From Gemmobacter sp. 24YEA27 (lineage in GTDB: Bacteria > Pseudomonadota > Alphaproteobacteria > Rhodobacterales > Rhodobacteraceae), in contig NZ_JASJPW010000001.1 in NCBI RefSeq assembly GCF_030052995.1, forward strand, positions 1,974,001 through 2,038,000: DNA of 64,000 nucleotides, given 5' to 3'. Positions within the stretch are counted from its first letter, which is position 1, and every line of letters starts with the position of its first letter. This document shows, piece after piece, positions 25,404-34,976 of this stretch. The notes under the pieces are model-generated. The model ran no database searches. It saw only the letters and a list, made by a program, of their open reading frames with translations, and had not been told where the DNA came from. Made by a program: the position numbers and the translations under genes.

Positions 25404-26732
25404 ATGAAACGGCGGATCGGCTGGCTGATGGGCGCGGTGGCGGGGCTGGCACTCCTTGGTGCCTGCGGAGAACGTGAACTGATCCTCTCCGGTGAGCGGG
25501 TCGATGTGCGCGATGTGCTGGCCGGCTCTTCGTCGCGCGATGCGGGGCCCGTGGCGCGTTCCGCCCCGATCAGCCTGCCCGCACAGCAAAACAATGCCGA
25601 CTGGGCGCAGCGCGGCGGCAATGTCCGCCATGACGCCCCGCACGCGGCGCTGCGGGCCACGCCGCAACTGGCTTTCGCAACCTCGATCGGCGAGGGCTCT
25701 TCGCGCCGTCACCGCATTGCAGCCGCGCCGGTTGTCGCGGGGGGGCGGGTTTTCACCATCGACGCGGCCATGGTCGCCTCGGCAGTTTCCACCAGTGGCG
25801 CGCTGTTGTGGCAGGCCAATCTGACGCCCGCAACCGACCGCGGTGGCCGTGTGTCTGGCGGCGGTCTCGCGGCGGATGGCGGACGGCTCTATGCCTCGAC
25901 CGCATATGGCGAAGTCATCGCCATGGATGCGGCCACGGGCCAGATGCTCTGGCGGCAGCGCGTCGACAGCCCGATCCAGGGCGCACCTGCGGTGGCGGAT
26001 GGCGTGGTCTATGTTGCAGGGCGTGACGGTTCGGCCTGGGCGATCAATGCCGCTGACGGCAAGGTGCAATGGCAGGTGATCGGCACGCCGGGCGCTGCGG
26101 GTTATATGGGCTCGGCCGCGCCAACGGTTGCGGATCGCGCGGTGATCTTCCCGTCGGGCGCCGGTGACCTGCTGGCGGTGATGAAGATCGGCGGCGGCTC
26201 GAAAATCTGGCAGAAATCCATCGCAGGGCGCCGCCCGGGCATCGCCTATGGCGAGGCGCAGGACGTGACCGGTGACGCGGCACTTGTGGGCGGCACACTT
26301 TACACCGGCACCGCAGCCGGTCGCACGGTTGCGATGGATGTCAGCTCGGGCGAGCGGATCTGGGAGACCGAAGAAGGCGCGCTCGGGCCCCTGGCGATGG
26401 GCGGCGGTTCGGTCTTTATCGTCTCAGACGAGGCGCGGCTGGCGCGGCTTGACGCCGCGACCGGGGACGTGATCTGGGCGGTGGCATTGCCCTATTTCAC
26501 CGCCGAGAAAGTGAAAAAGCACAAGGCGATCACCGCCCATTACGGTCCGGTTCTGGCCGGTGGCCGGATCTGGGTGGCCTCGTCGGATGGCGTGTTGCGC
26601 GGCTTCTCGCCGGTCGATGGCGCGCTTGTCGCGACTGTCGAGATCCCCGGCGGTGCGGCCACACAGCCGGCGGTCGCGGGCGGCACGCTGTACGTGGTCT
26701 CGAACAGCGGTCAACTTCTGGCTTTCCGCTGA
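25404..26732 (+). CDS. bamB: Outer-membrane assembly factor BamB (PQQ-like beta-propeller lipoprotein)
   Basis: 442 residues. The lipoprotein signal MKRRIGWLMGAVAGLALL ends in a GAC lipobox, so the mature N-terminal Cys should be lipidated. Eight repeated beta-propeller blades follow, with recurrent phrases such as GRVFTIDAAMVASAVSTSGA, GGRLYASTAYGEVIAMDAAT and GGTLYVVSNSGQLLAF. BamB docks on BamA and helps insert outer-membrane beta-barrels. ATG 25404 was chosen because it gives the lipobox at the proper distance; an in-frame ATG at 25383 would lengthen the leader. Between the YfgM-like gene and der, a conserved operon. Confidence 0.92.
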   Translation: MKRRIGWLMGAVAGLALLGACGERELILSGERVDVRDVLAGSSSRDAGPVARSAPISLPAQQNNADWAQRGGNVRHDAPHAALRATPQLAFATSIGEGSSRRHRIAAAPVVAGGRVFTIDAAMVASAVSTSGALLWQANLTPATDRGGRVSGGGLAADGGRLYASTAYGEVIAMDAATGQMLWRQRVDSPIQGAPAVADGVVYVAGRDGSAWAINAADGKVQWQVIGTPGAAGYMGSAAPTVADRAVIFPSGAGDLLAVMKIGGGSKIWQKSIAGRRPGIAYGEAQDVTGDAALVGGTLYTGTAAGRTVAMDVSSGERIWETEEGALGPLAMGGGSVFIVSDEARLARLDAATGDVIWAVALPYFTAEKVKKHKAITAHYGPVLAGGRIWVASSDGVLRGFSPVDGALVATVEIPGGAATQPAVAGGTLYVVSNSGQLLAFR

Positions 26733-26775
26733 GGCGATTGCCGTGTAACAGGGCGAGCTTCAGGAGAACCGTGTC

Positions 26776-28254
26776 ATGAGCTTCACCCTCGCCATTGTTG
26801 GCCGCCCGAATGTGGGCAAATCCACGCTGTTCAACCGGCTGGTGGGCCGCAAGCTTGCGCTGGTCGACGACCAGCCGGGCGTCACGCGCGATCTGCGCGA
26901 GGGCGATGCAAAGCTGTTTGATCTGCGCTTTACCGTGATCGATACGGCGGGGCTTGAGGAGGTCACCGATGACAGCCTTCAGGGCCGGATGCGCCGCCTG
27001 ACCGAACGCGCGGTCGAGATGGCCGATGTCTGCCTTTTCGTGATTGACGGACGGGCAGGGGTCACGGCGACTGATGAAACCTTTGCCGAGATTCTCCGGA
27101 AGAAAAATGCCCGCGTGATCCTTGGCGTCAACAAGGCCGAGGGCAAGGCCGGCGATTCCGGCGCGCTGGAAGCCTATTCGCTGGGCCTTGGCGAGCCGGT
27201 CCGCATGTCCGCCGAACATGGCGAGGGCATGGATGATCTCTATCACATCCTGCGCCCCTTTGAGGCCGAATTCGCGGAACGCGAGGCCGAGATCACGCCG
27301 CAAACCGATCTCGACCTGCCCGAAGACAGCGAGCTCGACAGCGATGACGAAGGCGCCGATGAGAGCTGGCGGCCCTCGGCGGCGAAACCGCTGCAGATCG
27401 CGGTGATCGGGCGCCCGAATGCGGGCAAGTCGACGCTGGTGAACAAGATCCTTGGCGAGGACCGGATGCTGACCGGCCCCGAGGCCGGGATCACCCGCGA
27501 TGCGATCTCGATCAAGACCGACTGGCTGGGCACGCCGATCCGGATCTGGGACACGGCCGGCATGCGCAAAAAGGCGCGGGTGGTCGAAAAGCTTGAAAAG
27601 CTCTCCGTCTCGGACGGATTGCGCGCGGTGCGGTTCGCCGAGGTCGTGGTGGTGCTCCTCGACAATGAGATCCCGTTTGAAACCCAGGACCTGCGGATTG
27701 CCGACTTTGCCGAGACTGAGGGCAGGGCGGTCGTGGTGGCGATCAATAAATGGGATCTGGAGACGGAGCGCCAGGACAAGCTGGCCGAGCTGAAAGAGAT
27801 GTTCGAGCGGCTGCTGCCGCAGCTGCGCGGCGCGCCTTTGGTGACGATTTCCGGCAAGACCGGGCGCGGCATGGACCGTCTTCATGACGCGATCCTGCGC
27901 GCCCATGCGGTCTGGAACCGGAGGGTGGCGACGGCGCGGCTGAACTCCTGGCTCTCGGCCATGACCGAAGCACACCCGCCGCCCGCGCCGGGCGGGCATC
28001 GGATCAAGATGCGCTATATCACCCAGGCCAAGACACGGCCGCCGGGCTTCGTGATCAAATGCTCGCGGCAGGATGAGGTGCCGGAGAGCTACAAACGCTA
28101 TCTGATCAACGGGTTGCGGGATCACTTTGAGATGCCCGGCACGCCGATCCGCCTCTTCCTGCGCGGCCAGGGCGATCAGAACCCGTTCCGTGAGAAGAAA
28201 TTCCACACGCCGTCGCGGCTGCGGAAACACCAGGGCAAACAGGTGAAGAAGTAG
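26776..28254 (+). CDS. der: Ribosome biogenesis GTPase Der (EngA)
   Basis: 492 residues with two tandem GTPase domains: the first P-loop GRPNVGKST at about 8-16 and DTAGLEE, the second P-loop GRPNAGKST after an acidic linker, with [11 protein letters not shown] and NKWDLE. A C-terminal KH-like domain follows ([20 protein letters not shown]) and a basic tail ([10 protein letters not shown]). Der is essential for 50S subunit maturation. ATG 26776 is 43 bases after bamB and is preceded by CAGGAGAACCG. It is the last gene of the operon, followed by the dispersed repeat. Confidence 0.97.
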   Translation: MSFTLAIVGRPNVGKSTLFNRLVGRKLALVDDQPGVTRDLREGDAKLFDLRFTVIDTAGLEEVTDDSLQGRMRRLTERAVEMADVCLFVIDGRAGVTATDETFAEILRKKNARVILGVNKAEGKAGDSGALEAYSLGLGEPVRMSAEHGEGMDDLYHILRPFEAEFAEREAEITPQTDLDLPEDSELDSDDEGADESWRPSAAKPLQIAVIGRPNAGKSTLVNKILGEDRMLTGPEAGITRDAISIKTDWLGTPIRIWDTAGMRKKARVVEKLEKLSVSDGLRAVRFAEVVVVLLDNEIPFETQDLRIADFAETEGRAVVVAINKWDLETERQDKLAELKEMFERLLPQLRGAPLVTISGKTGRGMDRLHDAILRAHAVWNRRVATARLNSWLSAMTEAHPPPAPGGHRIKMRYITQAKTRPPGFVIKCSRQDEVPESYKRYLINGLRDHFEMPGTPIRLFLRGQGDQNPFREKKFHTPSRLRKHQGKQVKK

Positions 28255-28268
28255 AAGAGGGGGGACAG

Positions 28269-28364
28269 CCCCCTCGCGGCTTTGCCGCTCACCCCCGGGA
28301 ATTTTCAGACAGATGAAAATGCTCTGAGCCTGTTCATCTGTCTTTAAATATCCCCGCCGGATGC
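28269..28364 (-). repeat. Dispersed composite repeat, full copy D (reverse orientation)
   Basis: Reverse of copies C and E. It reads CCCCCTCGCGGC, TTT, GCCGCTCACCCCCGGGA, then ATTTTCAGACAGATGAA. A 15-base unique spacer follows, then TTCATCTGTCTTTAAATATC and CCCGCCGGATGC. It lies between the convergent stops of der and serS. Confidence 0.8.
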
Positions 28365-28393
28365 AAGGGGCTCGCGAGGGCCCCTGTTCTGTT

Positions 28394-29686
28394 TCAGACG
28401 AGGCCCCCATCCGCGCCGATGCGGGTTTTGCCACCGAGATAGCGGTGCAGCACCTCAGGAATCTCGACCGAGCCATCCGCCTGCTGGCCGTTTTCCAGGA
28501 CCGCGATCAGGCAGCGCCCGACCGCAAGACCGGAGCCGTTGAGCGTCGCGATGAAATCGGGCTTGCCCCCTTCGGAAGGGCGGTAGCGTGCGTTCATGCG
28601 CCGCGCCTGGAACTGGCCACAGGTCGAGATCGAAGAGATTTCGCGAAACCGGTTCTGCCCGGGCAGCCAGACCTCGATATCATGGGTTTTCTGCGCGCCA
28701 AAGCCCATATCCCCGGTGCATAGCACGACGGTGCGATAGGGCAGGCCCAGCTTTTGCAAAATCGCCTCAGCCTGTGCCGTCATACGCTCATGTTCCGCCA
28801 GCGCGGTTTCCGGCGTGCAAAGCGTCACCATCTCGACCTTTTCGAACTGGTGCTGGCGCAACATGCCAGTGGTGTCCTTGCCGGCCGAGCCGGCTTCCGA
28901 ACGGAAGCATTGTGTATGGGCGGTCATGCGGCTCGGCAACGCGGCCTCGTCGATAATCTCGCCGGCGGCCGAGTTGGTGAGCGTGACCTCCGAGGTCGGA
29001 ATCAGCCACCAGCCATTGGTGGTCTCATAGCTGTCTTCGGCGAATTTCGGCAGCTGGTTGGTGCCGAACATCGCGTCCGATTTCACCAGAACCGGGGTCC
29101 ACATTTCAGTCAGCCCATGGTCGTCAACATGCGTGTCGATCATGAACTGCGCCAGCGCCCGGTGCAGGCGGATGACTGCGCCTTTCAGCACCACAAAGCG
29201 CGCGCCGGAGAGCTTGGCGGCGGTGGCGAAATCCATGCCCGGTTTCACGCCGGCGATCTCGAAATGTTCGACCGGAGTGAAATCGAAGGTTTTCGGCGTG
29301 CCCCAGCGACGGATCTCGACATTGTCAGTCTCGTCGGCGCCGTCGGGCACTTCGGCGAGCGGCAGGTTCGGGATCGTGGCCAACCGGTCGCGCAGCGCTT
29401 TGTCTTCGGCCTCCGCTTCCGAGGTCAGGAGGGCAATCTCGGCCTTTTTCTCGGCCACCAAAGCGCGCAGCCGTTCGAATTCGGCATCATCGCCACGCGC
29501 TTTCGCCGCGCCTACCTCTTTCGAGGCCCGGTTCTGGTCTGCCTGAGCGGTCTCAGCCGCGAGGATCTTCGCGCGGCGGGCCTCATCCAGCGCCAGCAAT
29601 GCAGGCGAAAGAGCGGCCAACCCGCGACGGGAGAGCGCCGCATCAAAAGCGGCAGGGTTTTCGCGGATCATGCGGATATCATGCAT
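28394..29686 (-). CDS. serS: Seryl-tRNA synthetase
   Basis: 430 residues. The N-terminal coiled-coil arm that grips tRNA-Ser is at about 25-100 ([40 protein letters not shown]). The class II catalytic core follows: motif 2 region [20 protein letters not shown] then [11 protein letters not shown], and the motif 3 region [20 protein letters not shown]. It charges tRNA-Ser and tRNA-Sec. Full length and intact. It converges on der across the repeat. Confidence 0.97.
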   Translation of the reverse strand: MHDIRMIRENPAAFDAALSRRGLAALSPALLALDEARRAKILAAETAQADQNRASKEVGAAKARGDDAEFERLRALVAEKKAEIALLTSEAEAEDKALRDRLATIPNLPLAEVPDGADETDNVEIRRWGTPKTFDFTPVEHFEIAGVKPGMDFATAAKLSGARFVVLKGAVIRLHRALAQFMIDTHVDDHGLTEMWTPVLVKSDAMFGTNQLPKFAEDSYETTNGWWLIPTSEVTLTNSAAGEIIDEAALPSRMTAHTQCFRSEAGSAGKDTTGMLRQHQFEKVEMVTLCTPETALAEHERMTAQAEAILQKLGLPYRTVVLCTGDMGFGAQKTHDIEVWLPGQNRFREISSISTCGQFQARRMNARYRPSEGGKPDFIATLNGSGLAVGRCLIAVLENGQQADGSVEIPEVLHRYLGGKTRIGADGGLV

Positions 29687-30070
29687 GGAACTGGCCTCGC
29701 TGGCTTGCAGGAATTGCGGTGCTGTTTATGGCAGATGCCTGCGGGCGGGGAAAGAGGGCGACGAGCGCGCCCCTGGCTGCGGGCGGATGCCTCCGGCGGG
29801 GATATTTAGAGACAGATGAAATCCGCGCTGGTTATTCATCTGTCCATAAATATCCCGGGGGGTGAGCGGCTTTGCCGCGAGGGGGCGAGCAGCCCCCTTC
29901 TGCTGCCAGACAGGGCTGCCATCACGCCTGTGCCTGTCATGGTGCGGTTCCTCTGGCGCAAGCGGCAAAAACCGCTTACATGGGCCGGTGATCGGGGAGG
30001 CGGGGCGCGCGCCGGATGGTGCGACCTGCCTTCTCACTGCCAACCGACAGATGCCGGAGACATAGCCACA
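29687..30070. other. Divergent intergenic region between serS and yajC
   Basis: 384 bases without a gene. It carries a complete dispersed repeat (29785-29890) and should hold the promoters of serS (minus) and the yajC-secDF-ccm run (plus). Candidate promoter boxes are not clear enough to annotate. Confidence 0.45.
29785..29890 (+). repeat. Dispersed composite repeat, full copy E
   Basis: Same orientation as copy C: GGATGCCTCCGGCGGGGATA, TTTAGAGACAGATGAA, a 14-base unique spacer, TTCATCTGTCCATAAATATC, CCGGGGGGTGAGCGGC, TTT, GCCGCGAGGGGGC. The ends match copy C almost base for base while the spacer differs. Confidence 0.8.
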
Positions 30071-30397
30071 ATGTTCGTGACCCCCGCTTTCGCCCAGGCC
30101 GCCGCGCCCGGAGCAGGTTCCGCCCTCGCTTCCTTTGTTCCGCTGATCCTTATCTTCGGCATCATGTATTTCCTGATGATCCGCCCGCAGCAAAAGAAGA
30201 TGAAAGAGCATCGCGCCATGGTCGAAGCGCTGCGCCGGGGCGACCAGGTGGTCACCCAGGGCGGGATCGTTGGCAAGGTGGTCAAAGTGCAGGAAGACGG
30301 CATGGTCGAGGTCGAGATCGCTGAAGGCGTCAAGGTCAAAGTGGTCCGTCAGACCATCACCCAGGTGCTGAACCGCACCGAAGCCGCGGCGTCCTGA
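30071..30397 (+). CDS. yajC: Preprotein translocase accessory subunit YajC
   Basis: 108 residues with one N-terminal membrane helix at about 18-36 (ALASFVPLILIFGIMYFLMI). The YajC hallmark RPQQKKMKEH follows, then a small beta-domain (GDQVVTQGGIVGKVVKVQED). YajC associates with SecDF at the inner membrane. ATG 30071 gives the standard length; longer in-frame starts would extend through the repeat-containing leader. First gene of the yajC-secD-secF block. Confidence 0.96.
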   Translation: MFVTPAFAQAAAPGAGSALASFVPLILIFGIMYFLMIRPQQKKMKEHRAMVEALRRGDQVVTQGGIVGKVVKVQEDGMVEVEIAEGVKVKVVRQTITQVLNRTEAAAS

Positions 30398-30489
30398 GAC
30401 CCCGCGTAACCCCGGGCTTTCCCCGGGGCCGCACCTGATGCCGGTCCGCCTCCCGGTCCGGTATATGATATGTGATTTCTGAGGCTGAC

Positions 30490-32157
30490 ATGACGCCGAC
30501 CGAGACCTGGAAAAGAGTTCTGATCCTGCTGGTATGTGCCTGGGGGATCATCGCTGCGCTGCCCAATGCGTTTTACGACCGTGTGGAGCGGCATAATGAT
30601 GCGGCTGCCGATATCGCGAAGGCCGATGGTGTGGCCACAGTGGAAGAGGCGGCGGATCTGGCGCTCTGGCCGAACTGGGCCCCTTCGGCGCTGATGCCGC
30701 TGGGGCTTGATCTCAGGGGCGGCGCGCATCTTCTGGCGCAGGTCCAGGTCGAGGATGTCTACAAGGCGCGGATCGACGGGCTCTGGCCCGAAGCGCGCGA
30801 TGCGCTGCGCGATGTGCGCGATGATGTCGGGGCAGTACGCCGCGCGCCCTCGCCGGAAGACACGCTGCGCATTACCATCTCGCGCCCCGAGAACATGGCC
30901 AAAGCCATGGCCGCGCTGCAAAAGCTCGCCTCGCCGGTGATGACGCTGACCGGCTCGCAGGCCTCGGATATCACCATCACCTCGCAGGGCGCGGATATCG
31001 TGATCCAGTTGACCGCGAGCGAAAAGACCGCGACCGATGACCGCACGATGCAGCAAAGCCTCGAAATCATCCGCAACCGCGTCGACCAGGCCGGGACCCG
31101 CGAGCCGACCATTCTGCGCCAGGGCTCTGACCGGATCCTGATCCAGGTGCCGGGCATCGGCTCGGCCGCCGAGCTGAAATCGCTGATCGGAACCACCGCG
31201 AAACTGACCTTCAACGCCGTGGTTGGCAGCACCTCGGATGCCGGTGCCAATCCGGGGCCGCGCAATATGCTCTTGCCGTCGAAAGACCAGCCCGGCCTTT
31301 ACTATATCGTCGAGGAAACGCCGGTCGTCTCGGGCGAGAACCTTGTCGACAGCCGCCCGGCCCAGGATGAGATGCAGCGCCCGGCGGTGAGCTTTCGCTT
31401 TGACACGGCAGGCGGGCGTCGCTTTGGCGATTACACCGCCAATAATATCGGCAAACCTTTTGCCATCGTGCTCGACAATCAGGTGATTTCGGCGCCGACG
31501 ATCCAGTCCCATATCTCGGGCGGGGCAGGGATCATCACCGGCCGCTTCTCGGTCGAGGAAACCACCGAGCTTGCGGTTCTTCTGCGCGCCGGCGCCCTGC
31601 CGGCCAAGATGGATTTTCTGGAAGAACGCACCATCGGGCCGGAGCTCGGCGCCGATTCCATCGAGGCGGGCAAGACGGCCGCGATCATCGGCCTGGCGGC
31701 GGTGCTGATCTATGTGGTTGCCTCTTACGGGCTGTTCGGCTGGTTCGCCAATGTGGCGCTGGTGCTGAACGTGATCATTCTTGTGGCGCTTTTGTCGGCG
31801 ATCGGGGCGACACTGACATTGCCCGGGATCGCGGGCATCGTGTTGACCATGGGCATGGCCATTGACCAGAACGTGCTGATCTTCGAGAGGATCCGCGACG
31901 AGTTGCGCGACGGTGCCAACCCGCAGCGCGCCTGTCAGGTCGGGTTTGAACGCGCCTTCTCGGCCATTATGGACGCAAACGTGACCGCGCTGATGACCGG
32001 TTTCATCATGTTCTGGATCGGATCGGGCCCGGTCAGGGGCTTTGCGGTGACCTTCACCCTGGGCGTGATCACTTCGATGTTCACCGCGGTCTATGTGACG
32101 CGGCTGGTGGTCGAGCTCTATATCAACAACAAACGCCCGAAAACGCTCGTGGTTTAA
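30490..32157 (+). CDS. secD: Protein translocase subunit SecD
   Basis: 555 residues. A first membrane helix at about 8-25 is followed by the large periplasmic P1 region (LMPLGLDLRGGAHLLAQVQV, IEIRNRVDQ-type segment LEIIRNRVDQAGTREPTILR). The five C-terminal helices carry the conserved GADSIEAGKTAAIIGLAAVL, MGMAIDQNVLIFERIRDELR and GSGPVRGFAVTFTLGVITSM. SecD with SecF uses the proton gradient to pull exported proteins across the inner membrane. ATG 30490 was preferred to 30472 by fit with the family N-terminus. SecF follows after 15 bases. Confidence 0.97.
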   Translation: MTPTETWKRVLILLVCAWGIIAALPNAFYDRVERHNDAAADIAKADGVATVEEAADLALWPNWAPSALMPLGLDLRGGAHLLAQVQVEDVYKARIDGLWPEARDALRDVRDDVGAVRRAPSPEDTLRITISRPENMAKAMAALQKLASPVMTLTGSQASDITITSQGADIVIQLTASEKTATDDRTMQQSLEIIRNRVDQAGTREPTILRQGSDRILIQVPGIGSAAELKSLIGTTAKLTFNAVVGSTSDAGANPGPRNMLLPSKDQPGLYYIVEETPVVSGENLVDSRPAQDEMQRPAVSFRFDTAGGRRFGDYTANNIGKPFAIVLDNQVISAPTIQSHISGGAGIITGRFSVEETTELAVLLRAGALPAKMDFLEERTIGPELGADSIEAGKTAAIIGLAAVLIYVVASYGLFGWFANVALVLNVIILVALLSAIGATLTLPGIAGIVLTMGMAIDQNVLIFERIRDELRDGANPQRACQVGFERAFSAIMDANVTALMTGFIMFWIGSGPVRGFAVTFTLGVITSMFTAVYVTRLVVELYINNKRPKTLVV

Positions 32158-32172
32158 GGGGAGGATACGGTT

Positions 32173-33147
32173 ATGGCATGGCGTCTTAAACTCGTCCCCG
32201 CAAAGACGAATTTCGACTTCTTCAAACATCAGTGGATCACCTTCTCGCTTTCGATCGGGATGATTGTCGCCTCGCTTATCTGCGTGGCGGTGATGGGGCT
32301 GAATTTCGGGGTCGATTTCAAAGGGGGCACCACGATCCGCACCGAATCGACCGCAGCGGTCGATGTGGCGGAATATCGCGAGGCGCTGGCCGCGCTTCAG
32401 CTGGGGGATGTCTCGATCTCGGAAGTGAAGGACCCGTCCTTCCGCGATGATCAGCATGTCGCGCAGATCCGTATCGGCGCGCGTGAAGGCGAAGAGGCGG
32501 TGACGCCCGAGGTGATCCAGGAGATCGAAGAGGCCCTGAAGGCCGTCGATCCGGCGATCACTTTCCCTTCGGTGGAATCGGTCGGGCCGAAAGTCTCGGG
32601 CGAGCTGATCTGGAAAGCGGTTGCCGCGATCCTTGCGGGCTCGGCCGCGATCCTTGTCTATATCTGGATGCGGTTCGAATGGCAGATGGCGGTCGGGCTG
32701 GTGGCGGCGCTGTTGCATGACGTGATCGTGACGGTGGGGATCTTCTCGCTGTTCCAGATCCGGTTCGACCTTTCTATCGTGGCGGCGCTGCTGACGATTC
32801 TTGGCTATTCGGTCAATGATACCGTGGTGATCTTTGACCGGCTGCGCGAGAACCTTGCGAAATACAAGGCGATGCCACTGCGTGAGATGATGAACCTCAC
32901 CACCAATGAGACGCTGTCGCGGACCGTGATGACGGCGACCTCGACGCTTCTGGTGCTGATCGTGTTGCTGATCTGGGGCGGCGATGTGATCCGGGGCTTT
33001 GTCTTCGCGATGACGCTGGGTGTGGTTCTCGGAACCTGGTCGACGCTCTATATGGCAAAGAATATCGTGCTTTATCTGGGTGTTGATCGTGGTGACAAAC
33101 CGAAAGCCCCGAAGAAATCGAGCGAATTCGCCGATGTCGATGCGTAA
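32173..33147 (+). CDS. secF: Protein translocase subunit SecF
   Basis: 324 residues with six predicted membrane helices. The N-terminus is MAWRLKLVPAKTNFDFFKHQ and the first periplasmic motif is GLNFGVDFKGGTTIRTES. The conserved C-terminal part has GYSVNDTVVIFDRLRENL and NETLSRTVMTATSTLLVLI, then GFVFAMTLGVVLGTWSTLYM. It forms the SecDF proton-driven motor with SecD. GGGGAGG lies 8 bases before the ATG. The short hydrophilic tail ends KSSEFADVDA. Confidence 0.97.
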   Translation: MAWRLKLVPAKTNFDFFKHQWITFSLSIGMIVASLICVAVMGLNFGVDFKGGTTIRTESTAAVDVAEYREALAALQLGDVSISEVKDPSFRDDQHVAQIRIGAREGEEAVTPEVIQEIEEALKAVDPAITFPSVESVGPKVSGELIWKAVAAILAGSAAILVYIWMRFEWQMAVGLVAALLHDVIVTVGIFSLFQIRFDLSIVAALLTILGYSVNDTVVIFDRLRENLAKYKAMPLREMMNLTTNETLSRTVMTATSTLLVLIVLLIWGGDVIRGFVFAMTLGVVLGTWSTLYMAKNIVLYLGVDRGDKPKAPKKSSEFADVDA

Positions 33148-33171
33148 GTCAGCATTGCGGATGGGTCGGGC

Positions 33172-33528
33172 ATGCGCCTGACCGAAATCAGCTATGCCGA
33201 GGCCCGGCCGATTGACGGCTATGGGCCCGGCTTTTTCCGGGTGAATGATCATGTGCTGCGCGGGCCTTCGCTGATCACGCCCTGGGATGCCGGCCCCTGG
33301 GGCGGGCTTGAGGATCTGGCGAGCCTGCTGGACCTGACCGGGCGGATCGATGTGCTGCTTCTGGGCATGGGCGCCGAGATCGCATGGCCGCCGCGCGCCC
33401 TGCGCGAGACGCTGGAAGCCGCCGGGATCGGCGTCGAGCCGATGTCCTCGCCGGCCGCCTGCCGCACCTATAACCTTCTGCTCTCCGAAGGCCGCAGAAT
33501 TTCGGCAGCGCTTTTGCCCCTCGGCTGA
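33172..33528 (+). CDS. Mth938-like (DUF498, NDUFAF3-type) protein
   Basis: 118 residues, starting MRLTEISYAEARPIDGYGPG. Family features are FFRVNDHVLRGPSLITPW, LLLGMGAEIAWPPRALRETL, and VEPMSSPAACRTYNLLLSEG with the conserved T-x-N-x-L near the C-terminus. The mitochondrial relative NDUFAF3 helps assemble respiratory complex I; the bacterial role is unproven. It starts 24 bases after secF, so it is probably cotranscribed, and is followed by two perfect hairpins before ccmA. Confidence 0.88.
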   Translation: MRLTEISYAEARPIDGYGPGFFRVNDHVLRGPSLITPWDAGPWGGLEDLASLLDLTGRIDVLLLGMGAEIAWPPRALRETLEAAGIGVEPMSSPAACRTYNLLLSEGRRISAALLPLG

Positions 33529-33534
33529 GGCAGC

Positions 33535-33579
33535 CCGGAATTTTGGAAAATTCCGGCCCAATTCCTTCACAGGAATTGG
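33535..33579. repeat. Two tandem perfect hairpins before ccmA
   Basis: First hairpin CCGGAATTTT-GG-AAAATTCCGG (33535-33556), second CCAATTCCT-TCAC-AGGAATTGG (33558-33579), separated by one base. They lie 7 bases after the Mth938 stop and 31 bases before the ccmA start. They may be a terminator/attenuator pair or a short palindromic repeat; there is no U-tract. Confidence 0.6.
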
Positions 33580-33610
33580 CGCGGCGCACGAAACGGGCTA
33601 GGTCAGTGCG

Positions 33611-34261
33611 ATGGAACTCAGGGTCGAAAATCTCGCGGTCGCCCGTGGCGGGCTTGTGGTGTTGGAGGGAATCAGTTTCACCCTGCGCCCTGGCCAGGCC
33701 CTTGCGCTGCGCGGCCCCAATGGCATCGGCAAGACCACTTTGCTGCGCACCATCGCCGGGCTGCAACCCCCTGTTTCCGGCGCGATCAGTGCCGCCACGG
33801 ATGACCTCGCCTATGCCAGCCATGCCGACGGGCTGAAATCCGCGTTAACGGTGGACGCGAATATCTCCTTCTGGGCTTCGGTCTTTGGCACGGGTCAGCC
33901 GGCAGCAGGAGCCGCACTGGAGCAGCTTCAGCTGACCGCCTTGCGCCACCGCGCCGCCGGGCAACTGTCCGCCGGTCAGAAACGCCGCCTCGGCCTCGCG
34001 CGGCTTCTGGTCACCGGCCGGCCGGTCTGGCTGCTGGATGAGCCCACAGTTTCGCTTGATCAGGCTGCCGTTCTGCTTTTCGCAGCTGTCCTGCGCGCCC
34101 ATCTCAAAGAGGGCGGCGCGGCGCTGATCGCCACTCATATTGATCTCGGACTTGATGAGGCGGGGGTGCTGGATCTCACCCCCTTCCGGCCAAAGCACCA
34201 GCGCGCCGTCGCGGGTGGCTTCGACGACGCGTTCGGCGAGACCATCGGAGTAACAGGATGA
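33611..34261 (+). CDS. ccmA: Haem exporter ATPase CcmA
   Basis: 216 residues. Walker [10 protein letters not shown] at 35-43, signature [15 protein letters not shown], Walker [14 protein letters not shown]-loop [10 protein letters not shown]. CcmA powers the CcmABCD complex, which releases holo-CcmE carrying haem for System I cytochrome c maturation. Its stop overlaps the ccmB start (ATGA), so ccmA-B are coupled. It is slightly divergent from other ABC ATPases, as is normal for CcmA. Confidence 0.95.
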   Translation: MELRVENLAVARGGLVVLEGISFTLRPGQALALRGPNGIGKTTLLRTIAGLQPPVSGAISAATDDLAYASHADGLKSALTVDANISFWASVFGTGQPAAGAALEQLQLTALRHRAAGQLSAGQKRRLGLARLLVTGRPVWLLDEPTVSLDQAAVLLFAAVLRAHLKEGGAALIATHIDLGLDEAGVLDLTPFRPKHQRAVAGGFDDAFGETIGVTG

Positions 34262-34913
34262 TCGCGCTCCTGGCCCGCGACCTCTCGCTTGCCTTCCGCG
34301 CCGGGGGGGCTTTGGCCTTGGTCTCGCCTTCTTCCTGCTTGTTGTGGTGCTGCTGCCTTTGGGTGTCGGGCCGGACAGCGCCATTCTTGCCACGATCGCG
34401 CCCGGCGTCCTTTGGGTGGGGGCGCTTCTCGCCTCGCTCCTCAGCCTCGACCGTATTTTCGCGCTGGATCATGAGGATGGCAGCCTTGACCTTCTGGCCA
34501 CGGCGCCCTTGCCGCTTGAAGGGGTTGTGGCGATCAAGGCGCTGGCGCATTGGCTGGTCACGGGGCTTGTGCTGACGCTGGCCTCGCCGCTGCTCGCGGT
34601 TCTGCTGAACCTGCCTGCCGCAGGATACCCCTGGCTGCTGCTCTCGCTGGCGGTCGGCACACCGGCGCTTTCGGTGATCGGGGCCTTTGGGGCCAGTCTG
34701 ACCATCGGCCTCAGGCGCGGCGGGCTTTTGCTCTCGCTGCTCGTGCTGCCGCTTTACGTGCCGACGCTGGTCTTTGGCGCCGAGGTCGTGCGGCGCGGCG
34801 CGACCGGTCTGGCGCTGGCGACACCGCTTGCGCTCCTTGCCGCAATCACGGCCGGCTCGCTGGCGCTGCTGCCCTTCGCCGCAGCCGCCGCAATTCGGGT
34901 TAACTTGCGCTAA
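34258..34913 (+). CDS. ccmB: Haem exporter permease CcmB (frameshifted)
   Basis: The N-terminus [17 protein letters not shown] lies in one frame. The remainder ([60 protein letters not shown]) lies in the next. The break is in the run of seven G at 34303-34309; an eighth G restores [22 protein letters not shown] and a 218-residue protein, exactly the family length, with six membrane helices. CcmB is the membrane partner of CcmA. The rest is well conserved, so I regard the break as a base-calling error. Confidence 0.88.
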
Positions 34914-34976
34914 ATCAGTCTATAACAGAGTCTCGCGCGCTACAAAGCACGGGTGAGGCAGAACAGACGGGCCGAT

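Noticed and set aside
30349..33570. Open frame of more than 1000 codons on the minus strand across secD and secF
   Set aside because: Antisense to two unmistakable conserved genes; its composition (His/Arg/Asp-rich) is what a GC-rich reverse frame gives. No domain seen.
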